A stretch of 64,000 nucleotides of DNA from Drosophila miranda (Eukaryota > Arthropoda > Insecta > Diptera > Drosophilidae): assembly GCF_003369915.1 (NCBI RefSeq), contig NC_046674.1:930001-994000 (forward strand), read 5' to 3'. Positions 48,785-59,800 of the stretch are shown here, piece by piece (the first letter of the stretch is position 1; the number at the start of each line of letters is the position of its first letter). Both the position numbers and the translations under genes were made by a program. The notes under the pieces are model-generated. The model searched no databases and had not been told where the DNA came from. It was given only the letters and a program-made list of their open reading frames with translations.

Positions 48785-48885
48785 GGTGGGCGGTGCAATG
48801 GATTAGAGTGGTCTCGAAACTACACCTGGCTGTGCTTGGGGCACCACATCCAGCCACATCCACATCCATCCCGGTGCGAAATGCA
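48785..48885 (-). ncRNA. mir-956: mir-956 microRNA precursor
   Basis: On the minus strand, 48797-48819 matches the miR-956 3' arm (UUUCGAGACCACUCUAAUCC...) as I remember it. The facing 5' arm lies at about 48850-48872 (GATGGATGTGGATGTGG). It pairs through AUGGAU/AUCCAU, UGGA/UCUA and GUGG/CCAC, with single-base bulges. The loop is about 28 bases. It is on the opposite strand to mir-314, 0.7 kb away, and upstream of mucin on the same strand, so a separate transcript is likely. Confidence 0.8.
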
Positions 48886-49223
48886 TTTGGCCAATGCGCG
48901 CAAGCAGTTGCTCATCCGTTAGCTAACGAGACCATTCCAAACACGATAACGATCAGTAGAAGTGCACATATCAAGCAGAAGGCTATGTCCGCACGGGATA
49001 TACCCGATACCCTCACCGCACCCTCCACCCTCCACCCTCCACTCGCGGCAGTTGCAGGTATTGCAAGCCTACAAGTCCCGTCTAGTCAGTCGGTTATCTG
49101 TTGCCCCTCCGTGAGCGATCAAATGGGGCCGGGGCCAAGGCCGGGGCCGCGGCAGGGGCACACATGTCTCGATCATCCACTGACCGCCCCGAATCACCAG
49201 ACAGTGGCTAACAATAGCGGTGC

Positions 49224-49229
49224 TTTATT
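49224..49229 (-). promoter_or_regulatory. Poly(A) signal of Tim13
   Basis: AATAAA on the minus strand 40 bases after the Tim13 stop codon, giving a very short 3' UTR. Confidence 0.6.
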
Positions 49230-49268
49230 CGAGCATGAGTCACAGATTAACGCGAGCCGAGCGGGGGC

Positions 49269-49547
49269 CTAGTCGGCCATGTCCGCGGCGCCCTTGAAGT
49301 GATCGCGCTGCAGGCGGTTGCCGTAGGTGCGCGAGACCAGGTTCCAGGAGTCCATGAAGCGGTCCATGCACTGCGAAATGCAGCGCTGCTCGCTGGCGTC
49401 CAGGGTCTTGCCCGGCTTCTGGATGCACTTCTTGAAGCACTTCTCGGTCATCTTCGAGAGCATCTCCTGGGCGTTGGCCAGCGCGATCTGCTGCTTCACC
49501 TGGCTCATCACCTCGAAATTCTGTGAGCCTGTGGCGGTGGCTGCCAT
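49269..49547 (-). CDS. Tim13: Tim13, small mitochondrial intermembrane-space chaperone
   Basis: A 92-residue protein of the small Tim family with the twin CX3C motif, CFKKC and CISQC, whose four cysteines form two disulfides. Partnered with Tim8 in a hexamer, it carries hydrophobic precursors across the intermembrane space to the inner or outer membrane. The sequence [19 protein letters not shown] and [10 protein letters not shown] match Tim13 rather than Tim8, Tim9 or Tim10. Single exon; the only sensible start is ATG at 49545-49547 ([14 protein letters not shown]). As in other family members there is no cleavable presequence. Confidence 0.93.
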   Translation of the reverse strand: MAATATGSQNFEVMSQVKQQIALANAQEMLSKMTEKCFKKCIQKPGKTLDASEQRCISQCMDRFMDSWNLVSRTYGNRLQRDHFKGAADMAD

Positions 49548-50894
49548 GGTTCGTTCAATTAAATTCTAAATTTTAGTTACAGCTTTCACCAAATCAACGT
49601 GCTTCACAATTCCAGATACAGATACGAGTACGCCGAGACGGTCGTTTCCTACTCTAAAGCGCAAGGCTAGCTCAGTTCGAAGCTATAGAAATCCAGTCTA
49701 GAGATCACAGTATACACAAAGAAGGCTAATCAGCATAAGGCCCTTCGTTTCCATAAGAAGCCTGTACAGTGGCTCTTCGAAGCCTGAAGCTCCGCTTAGG
49801 CCTGAGGCAGTGCCCTGCTGAAACCTGAACCTGAAGGTCTGGTTCAAGTAGTGCAACCTGAAGCTCTGCTTCAAGCAGTGCGCCACTGAAACCAGAAGCT
49901 TTGGTTCGTTTTCCCTACCAAAGGCCTTAGAACGACAGATTGGACTAAAGGACACGTCATTTTTGAGAAATTAGTTACAGGATAGGAAATAGAAAACCTT
50001 TCATTATACAAATAAAACAACAAAACTGATTAATGTTGTTTAGCGAATGTGTGTGTATATGTATTATAATTTGGTATATCTATACATCGACTTTGTATTA
50101 ATAAACTTTGTTTTATTCAGAATACACGAAACGAAAACAAAGATCGCTTATGAATAGGTCGTTAAAAGGTTTTGATTTCGTTAAAAATACGCAGGTAGAT
50201 GTAGTTTTAAATTTGCATCGATATAAAAATAGAATCTGTCGATTTCAGTGTAAGTTCTTATGCATATGTACATATATTTATGTGTGTGTGTGTGTGTATA
50301 TTTTACAATAATCGTTTCATTTGTTAAGACACTTTTAGTACTTGGTCTCCCCGACGACAGTTTCCTATTCTCTATTCGCTATTTGCTTGTAAATTGGTTT
50401 TGTGTTAAGTAGTCATCGTCCCTCGAGGGACATCGGTTCCTTCTACAAGCTGGCCTTGGTCCGGAGAACGATCCGAAATCCTCATTGCCTCAAAGCTTTC
50501 CTCACTAATCCTCTGTCCAAGTCAAAAGTCGCTCAAATTGTTCGCCAATGATGTCTATCTGTGTAATACTGCAATGCCCTCAAGAGAACAGACCTACTAT
50601 CTGCCCCAGGAAAAGAAAATTGAACGTGGATCCAGAGCTATCCCTAGAGACGGCCCACCCGGTGTTAGTGTTCCGTTGAAGGATTACCTTAGCAAGAATG
50701 TCTGTGGGCGGCACAGCTTGAGAAAAAAAGAATAACACTTCTACCGGAATTGAGTTAAAATTGTATATAATATAAATGTGGAATGTACAATCACTTCGAG
50801 TATATGTAAATATTATAGTGTTCAAAAGAAGAAGAGAACGTAAATTAGTATTGCTTTATTCCTGGGCCAGATTGTCGGTAAGCATGGTGTCCCT
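49548..50894. other. Between Tim13 and Pi3K68D; degenerate repeat and 3' UTR
   Basis: No gene. It includes the Tim13 promoter, a degenerate minisatellite at 49780-49910 (units of 33-41 bases beginning CCTGAAGCT) and the 3' UTR of Pi3K68D. Minus-strand AATAAA signals occur at about 50854 and 50111. Confidence 0.5.
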
Positions 50895-53800
50895 TCATCC
50901 GTTTCTCGGCACCGATCCCAGGCGGTGCCAGTCGCAGAGCTCCTGTCGCAGATCGTGCTTGGACAGGTCCAGCTCGAAGCCGCCGAGCAGCTCGTTCTCC
51001 TGCAGCGTATCGTGTGTCCAGATGGTGACCTGCAGTCGACGCTCCTGAATGATATTGAGAGGCATGCGGTACTCCAACTGGTGAAAGGGAGAGAGAAGAG
51101 GTTCCATAGAGTTCCTGGGACAGCGAAACAACAAACCACTCACCGTTTCCATGAAACTGGGAACACACGTCTTGCGCACAACTTTGGTCTTGCGTTTGGT
51201 CTCCTTTTTGGGGTCCGGTTTTAGGTAGCACTTCACATACGTGTTGGGCTCCTGACCGCCCTGTAGCATGGGCAGCCCTTTGGCGTGGTGTATCTGGAAA
51301 GCAAACACAGGTCAAGGGTCAATGGTCAAGGCTCAAGGCTCTCGAGTCACTGGTGTACCCACCATCACAGTAAGTACGCCGCGTTGATATTGCAGCGATA
51401 GTCGGATTTGTCCAATCTCATTGGGGTTATCCCGCGACGGCTTTCGCTTGTCCTCTGCAAAATACAATCAATAAATATCCGCTCAATCAATTTGGCGGCA
51501 GAGAGTGCCGTCCTACCCTTCATCTTGGGCATCTCCAGCTTGGCCTCCTGCTGGTCGCGCAGCAGCGGATGGAAGAACGTGTAGACCAGATCGGAGTGGG
51601 CTATTTCCTCGGCCGCATCGAACAGCGATTTCAGAAACAGCTGTATCAGAGGTAGACGTTTTTCAGCCACGGACTTGATGTTGGAGCGCCCCACATGCAC
51701 GCCGGCCGGCAGACTGAAAGACAAAAGACAAAAGACAGCAGATTGCAGATTAAACAGAAAGAAAGAACCGGCTAAGTATTTAAGGGGAAGTATTTAAGGG
51801 GAAATGAGATGGGTCGTTTGTGATGTTTTGAAGGCATTCATCAATTACCAAACACTACGGGCTTCCTAGGGTGCAGGGTGCAGGGTGCTGTGTGCTGGGT
51901 GCTGGGTGCTGGGTGCAGTAGTGCTGACAAATCAAAATAAACACATACATGTGCATTTATTGTACGGCCGATTGCTTATCAGTGAGCGCGGTAGTACGAG
52001 AGGTTACACCGCTAATAGCCTGATAAATCGGTGACTGGGGCGGTCTGATTTCGCTGTCGTGTCGCTGCGAGAGCACACCCGCTCGGAATGGGCAGAGAGA
52101 GAGAGAGAGAGTCGGTTGGCGCTTGATATCGGCCCGAATCGGGGGCCGATAAGCAACATTCGCGGCAACGGCAGCAGCGGCGGCAACGTCAACGCTCAAT
52201 CAGTTAACGAGCGAGCGGGCGCTCAGACGAACGGAACGCCAAAAACTGAAGAGCTGGAGCCCCCGAGAGCCGTCCGCTGTCGCTGGGTCGTTCGATTAGC
52301 GACGTGGTGAAGTTATGTACATATGTAAGCGTATATATTCGGCCACAACAACAACGGAGGAGACAGAAATTCGTTCAAAATTCGTGAAATCTGCTGAAAT
52401 GCCAGTCCCAGCAGCGTAAGACAAAGCCATGGCTCAGCTCGAGAATGTGGGCCAAGGTAAGTTCTATCCGAGATGCCCCGCAGCCCCGATCCGTCTATAA
52501 ATTCCATCCTGCTTCAGGTCAGCATGCCGTTGTCGGCCCCATGCTCGCCTCCGCCATGCTGCTCGTGGGCCTTCTCTTTGCCCTGCTCGGCATCAAGATC
52601 TGGGGCTTCCGGCGTCGCCTGACCTTCGACCGCAGCGGCGGCTCGTCCAGATCATCCCCGGCACAGGCCCAGCAGGCGCCGGCCCGCTATGCAGCCCAGG
52701 AGTCACAGGTGCGTATGCGACGAGTCCGGGACAACGGCACAGAGAGCTGCTGGACAAGCACGTAAAGGTTAATGCGATACCCCGATAGCAGGGCGAGTGC
52801 CAGTGCCAGTGCCAGTGACAGTACAAGTGCCAATGCTGTACCCCCTGCTGATAAGGCACGGCAAATAGAGGAGTTTGCAGCTCGCAGGTGTCTGAAAGCG
52901 CGGAGCAGAGATGGGCGCGTGAGGGGAATGCAAATCGCTGCTAAAGAGTCAACTTTCACTCAATCGAGTCGATAGAATGTTGGTGTGTTTATCTCTCGGA
53001 ATCCAAAGTGAAGGGGGGGCTGGGGGCCCCGCTCAAGAATATATATTCTCAGTTTTGGTGCGCCTTTGAGAGGTCTCCGAATAGACAGCAGAGTGGGGCT
53101 ACCCATTTTCCAACGAAAAACTGTGCGTGCCTCATCGCATGGGAGCTGGAGCTGGAGCTGGAGCTGGGGCTGGTCTGTGGGCATTCGAGGGGCTCCAAAA
53201 CAGCTGAGTCCACATTCACAGCTGATGCACACACATCTGAATGCACACCCGTTCCCTGCCAATGCAATGGCGATGCAATTCTCCAAAAACTAACACACTT
53301 TCAATGCTTCGATTCGATTGAATTCGATTCGATCCGATTGCAGGTAAACGGCACAGACAATGCAGTCCATGGGGTGTTCCGGCAGCGCAATCTCGAGGAA
53401 TTCGAAAGCTCGTGGCCTTCATCGACATCAACGGGTAAAGACTGTGAAATTGTGAGACTGTTTCCCCCACTAACTGCCATTCCATTCCATTCCGTTCTTC
53501 CACAGTCAACAGCTACTTGGCGGGAAGTGTGCCGAACCTTCGAATGGGAGAGCCGGCCGAAGTCTTGTACCGGGCACCGCCCCAGGCACAGCGTCGTCGC
53601 CGCAAGGAGGTGCTCAGCGCTCACTCTGACAGCTATTCAGCGCCGCCCACCCGCATGCCGCCCTCTCCGCCCACTCGGGCGGTGCCACCAGCAGATCTGG
53701 CAGTGGCCGTGGTGCCCGATCCGCCCAGCGAACTGGGAATACCGAACTTCGATCACTTTGCGGAGAAGTACGCACTGATTAGCGCAGCACAGCAGACAGA

Positions 53801-56800
53801 GGATGCGGCCAGGACGACGCAGCTGAGGAGCAAGGACAGCGGGCGCTACGTGAAGTTCGATCCGGTCGATGATGTGCCCGAGCTTCTGACCCCCGACGAC
53901 GACCAGGGCGGCACCTCATCCCTCTCCGTGACTGCTGTGGTGCACCGCGGGGCCCCCTCCGCCGACGAGCACGAGTCGGAAATGACGTCCAGCAGTCAGG
54001 AAGCCGGCGATCAGTCCGCGGACTCGGCATTCGTTGTGGCAGTGATTGCGGGCAGTCCGGAGGCGACAACCCCACCGCAAGCGCCACTTGGACATAGCCT
54101 CTTTGACGACCTGGAAATGCCAAGTGGCGAGCAGGACCCAGAGTTTGTGCGCATCCGCTCCTCTTTTGTGATGAACGAGGCGGACATCTTGGACCAGCCT
54201 GCGGCGGGCAGCCCGCCTGGCTTCGGCAAGAGCATCGAGGAGGACTGGGAGAACTGGGAGAACCTCGACGCCGTCGCAGAAGTGCCTGAGCCCAACTGGG
54301 CGCTGCATCCCGGAGCCCTGGAACAACTTCCCCCTGTGGAAACGACTCTCAGCGAAGCCACCCTGTCGCTGGACAACGTGGAGCAGCTGCCCCCCGTGGA
54401 GACCACACTGAGCGAAGCCACTCTGGCGATGGACAACTTAGAGCAGGTAGAGGGGCTGTTCCATCAGCTGGAGCTTATGGAGCCAGCTCCACGGGGGCAT
54501 CCGGAGGCCCCACCAGGTCTTCAGTCGGTCGAACCGCCGCCCTACGACCCCGGCCCGCCCTACCTGCCTGACTACGAGTCCCTGATGCAGCTGGAGGACT
54601 CGCGGGCCAGCCACACCTTGCCCAAGTACACCGAGGCCGTGGGAGGCGAGCGATTTGTGAGCAGCATAGAGGATCTGTATGCCGAACTGGAAACGAACGG
54701 AGGCACAGGAGGTACAGGACCGAACAGTTCTGAAGCGCCGACAAATGGAATTGACAATTTCGAGGATCTGTGCCAGGAAATGGCCGTGGCCGAGGCACCG
54801 CGACCAGCACCTCAGCCTGCTCCGCGCTCTACCAAGACCAGCACACTCAATGTCCGTGGCGATGCGACTCCCCTGCCTTGCTACCATCCCGAAGAGCTGC
54901 CCGGCTCCAGTTCCAGCGAGGACGAAGCGCGAAGCGCACCGAGGCCTGCCCAGCGAAACCCACGCACGCTCAAGGTGCGCTTCGACGTGGAGAACCTGCA
55001 GTACTACCAGTCCGCAGAGGTAGTCGCCTCGTCGAGTGGAGAGTCTGAGGAGGATCACCCTCCGCCGCGCCCCATGATGCGCTCGACCATATTCGAGCCG
55101 GAGCCGGAGCCGGAGCCGGGGCACAACAGTGTGCCAAGCCTGTTCGGGGCACAGGTCTCGCAGGGCGACAGCAGCGACGACGAGGCCTTCGGACGCGCCA
55201 TCAGCCAGCATCGCACCATGACAGCAGCACTGCGGACAATGCAGAACGATACGGATGCCTAGGAACAAGACCAGCCCGTCCGTTTCCGTCGATTTCCTTA
55301 GCAAATACAGTATTTTATGTGTAAATTTAATGCCTGCTGGCTGGCTCTTTCCCTGGCTCTGGCCAAGGCCCAATAACGAGTATGTACTAGCATGTACGAT
55401 TATATGTGTACATTTCAAAGATAAGTTGCCATATAATGTTGACTATATTATAATTATAATAAACAATATAGCAGGAAGTAGCATAGGAGCATAGCCTTGG
55501 AAGATAACAACAAAAAAGAGCGTCTCTAGGCATTTCACAAGATAAGCAAAGGTTTGGAAGCCGAATCGGAATCAATTTTAAAAACGTCTAGATAAAGAGT
55601 CTGATAGATGAACACGTCTGTATTTCGATAAAGCCACGATAACATACAAAAACGAGGGGGAACGTTGTGAGTTGCTGCGGAGACCGCAACTCTACAGTTA
55701 TACCCGATACTAAGTCAGTATGGCTCTCCTCCGGCAGACGCCGCTAATATTAAACGACACGACAAAGAGTGCGTGCGAGAGAGACAGAAAATCAGTCTGA
55801 GCGTGACGTCGGGCGCTGCGCGGCCACTGCAAATTGATTTTCTTGCTTTTGGCTACAAAAATGATCCGATCTGATCCAGATTCAGCAATCTGATAGATAT
55901 GGTCATTATCTATGATTCTGCGTTTTTAGCTCGAATGTGCAATATTGTGGATGCAACAGATTTTCGTCCTTTGTGGGGGCGGAAGGGGGTGGGGCGAAAT
56001 TCTGAGATATACGTTTTATAGTAAGATCTAACAGAAGTGCGGATACCAAATTTGGTTACTCTAGCCTTAATAGTCTCTGAGATTTGTGGATGCCCCAGAT
56101 TTTCGTCCTTTGCGGGGGCGGAAGGGGGTGTGGCGAAATTTGGACACGAAAGGTCCGATATCACAGGAGTGTGTATACCAAATTTGGTTGCTCTGGCTCT
56201 TATAGGTTCTGAGATCCTTGAACTCATATTTTGCAATTGGCAAAACCGACCATGAAACCTGTGTGTTAGAGAGAGACAGAGCGAGAAAGAATGAAATTGT
56301 TTTCTTGATTCTGGCTATAATAATTATACGATCTGGTTGAGATTTTACACTCTAGAACATATAGTCATCCTCTACGATTCTGCGTTTTTGGTTTTATCGT
56401 ATCGCTAAAAATGTGGATGCCACAGATTTTCGTCCTTTGTGGGGGCGGAAGTGGGCGGGGCGAAGTTTTGAAATATTTTTGTAGCAGTGACATATCACAG
56501 AAGTCTGGATCCAAAACATCGTTGCTCTAGCTCTTATAGTCTTTGAGCACTAGGCGCTGAAGGGGACGGACAGACGGACAGACGGACGGACGGACGGACG
56601 GACAGACGGACAGACAGACAGGGCTCAATCGACTCGGCTATTGATGCTGATCAAGAATATATATACTTTATGGGGTCGGAAACGATTCCTTCTGGACGTT
56701 ACACACATCCACTTTTACCACAAATCTAATATACCCCAATACTCATTTTGAGTATCGGGTATAACAAGAACGAGAACGAGAACGAGAACGAGAAAAGAAC

Positions 56801-59800
56801 AAGATATGGGGGACAAAGCGATAGATATATGCACTGTCAGAGGAATTGTTCCAATGCGAAATATACATATACATACATATATGTACGGATATAGTCCCTC
56901 GCACCCAAATGATTCCAATGCTTCTTCGACAGCCCGACTCCAGGCAGACGCGCTAGTGGAAGAAGCCAACGAGAAGGCCCGAGAATGCAAGAACAAAATA
57001 CATGTAGTGTGCACTGCTCGCCGGCTCGTGAATGGGACTAAAGATCGATGCACATTGCTCTTCGACTCGTGAATGGGACGAAGCTTCGGGCCAGCGATTA
57101 TACAAATAAAATACATGAGTGCGTGACTGCTCCAAACTTGAAAAGGCGTGCCCACCGCTGCTTTAGTTGGCATATGACTCGAACATGATCTAAAGATCTA
57201 TCTAAGTTTCGTATGACTTATGTAAAGCTGCCAGGGATCTGCTATCATCTGGACTGAATTGCAAACTCACCTGTGAAGTTTGACCAGGGGAAAGTGCATG
57301 CACAGCTTCTGATGGAACTCGGTGAACTCGCGATACGAGCGGAACAAGTGCGTGGGATCCGGCTGTCCGTGCCGCGTCACCTGCAGTATGTACATGTAGA
57401 ACTTCTCCATGCTGTAGTGCTTCTGAAAGCGCACCACCTTGACAATCTTCAAGCGACCATCCTGCTGCATGCTATGAAACGATACAAGTAATTGGGTTTT
57501 AGTGCACACACATACATATCATATATGGACAGGCTCCGGTATTCCGATTTACTTTTGAAAGTGCTCCCGGGTGCTCCCGTTTTCGTTTTTCAAAACGGCA
57601 ACATTTCTCTGACAACAAACCGAATCGTAACCGAATAGATGGCTTATTGATGGCTTAAAGTTATACGACACCATTTCCAGAGTAGTTTAGCTGGTGCCTT
57701 TTTTTATAAACCATTTTACCCAACCCCATTTTGCTCTTAAGTAACTGATGTCTGACTAACAACAGTTGCGATGGCGATGGCGATTGCGATTGCGATTGCG
57801 ATTTGATGGCAGCATCGGGTTGCATCCGATTGTTATCGGATCGTCGCTGCAGTCGTTTCTGCGCGTAGCGGCCCAAATTGTGCGCGTAACCGCACTAGAG
57901 AAAATTTAAAAACTTAAAAACTGGGGCGAAAACGGGAGCACCCAAAGATAGGGAGGCAAAACGCAAAAGTAAGTGAAAACCGGAGCCCGCCTGATAGGAC
58001 ATGTTCCCGGTGGAAGCGGTCGGAAGCGGTCGGAAGCGGACTCACGTGTATTTGCGCGGCACGAATGAGAGCAGCTCGCCGGTGCCCTCGTCGGCGGTGA
58101 AGCGCATCTGGGCAAGGTTGTGGAGAAAGAAATTGAACTGGGTGAACCAGCTCTTCAGCGATGATTGGATCATCTTGGCGAAGGTGGCCGCCGCCTCGGG
58201 ATTCGACTGCGACGGCAGCAGGGCACGCCGCACGTAGGTAACGGCATTGGAGTTGACACCCGGCATGCCGGCCGTGGCCATGTGGGCCAGCGTGTGCAGC
58301 AGCAGGTCGGCATTCTTGCGCACAATGTTGAAGGCGCGACAGCACAGATCCACAAAGTAGTGGAAGTCGGTGGAGGGCTTGTCCCCGCCGTTTATCACGT
58401 ACGCCATGTCCGAGGTGAGCACAAACGGAGTACGATCTCTGCGTGCGATGAATACGGATCAGAATCAATAAGTCTATACCGGTGGGAGAGCATGTCCCTC
58501 TTACCTCTTGAAGTTGCCAAACATCTGGGCATCGCCCAGGAATTTGCCAAAGTCAATGTGGAATAGATGTCCCGAGGTCTTCAGCATAATGTTGTCGTTG
58601 TGCCTGTCGCAGATGCCCAGCACGTAGGTGGCCACGCTGTAGCCGGCGCAGGACAGTGTGAAATTGCGCACAGCACTCTGGTACTCCAGGGGACTGGGAT
58701 TCTGCTTGCCCAGCCACTCGGCTATGGGGCGATCCTTGAACGAGCCGGTCAGGCCGCACTCCACCTGGATCTTGCGCAACGTCTCCGCCTCGGAGACGAG
58801 CTCGATCATCCCGCTCTTGTAGCCAGTCGGCACGCAGTTGAAGGTGACTATCTTCAGGTCGAGTCGCTCGGCCAACCACATCTTGTTCATGATGCGAATC
58901 AGTTGAATGGTCAGCTGGTCCTGCTGCAGATCATCGCCGCACTAGAAAGAAGTCAACCACTTAGTACCAATCACCGTGAGGCCCTCTCGCTCTCTCTCGT
59001 GGAGACTACCTTAAAGATGGCTGGCAGGGACTCGGCATCGGGTCCCACGAAGGTGATCTTCAGCGGCAGTGTGTTGGAGTTGAAGTAGCTGCAGTTGCGC
59101 ACAGCGACGCCCGTCACCTCCAGCTCTGGTCCCAGCGGCAGGCAGGTGGGCTTCTCCAGCAGATCCTGGTGCACCTCGTCCATTCCGGCAGCCAGACTCT
59201 TTTGCCGCATCGACTCTTTCGACTCCTTCACAGACTCCGCTATGGTTGTCAGTTTCTATGGAAGCAAAATCAGGGTAAACGGGCTAGATGGACACAAAGG
59301 AGCTGATGGACGCCTACCTGACACATGCGGTGCTGGTACATGAAGCGCTGAAGCATCTTCTCGCCGCAGATGGCCATTAGGGCGCGCAGCATCATCTTGC
59401 TGCGGCGGTAGTAGCGCGCCTGGGTTATCTGGCACTCGTCGTACTCCTGGTCCACCATGGCGGCCCCAATCGAGTTGTGCGGATCGTCGGGCAGACTGTG
59501 CACCAGCAGCCAGTACATGTGGTGGGCGAATCGCGGCGACTCGAGGCACTTGGCCAGCAGGAATCGGGCCATGGCCGAGCCCTCATAGGTGTCGTGCTTC
59601 AGGGACTGAACCAGCTGCGGCAGGAAGTCCACCAGCTGGTCGTTGGGCATCTTCGAAATCCATTCGACGGCCTTCTCCCGCACCTTGGCGTCCGGATAGC
59701 GGGGCAGCAGCAGCTCGAGCGCCTGCAGCGGCGACAGTGGGGCCCACGAGTGCAGCAGGGCGTGCAGATCTATCAGGTTCGCGTAGTCCCAGCTGTGCGC

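Noticed and set aside
53517..55262. The nested gene as a single-exon protein starting at 53517
   Set aside because: That position is TTG inside an exon. Splice signals and phase connect it to three upstream exons with an ATG and a transmembrane helix.
57661..57896. Possible extra Pi3K68D exon (acceptor TTTTCTCTAG, frame with YAQKRLQRR)
   Set aside because: Its phase does not fit the preceding exon, no donor follows before the stop, and the exons on either side join perfectly without it.
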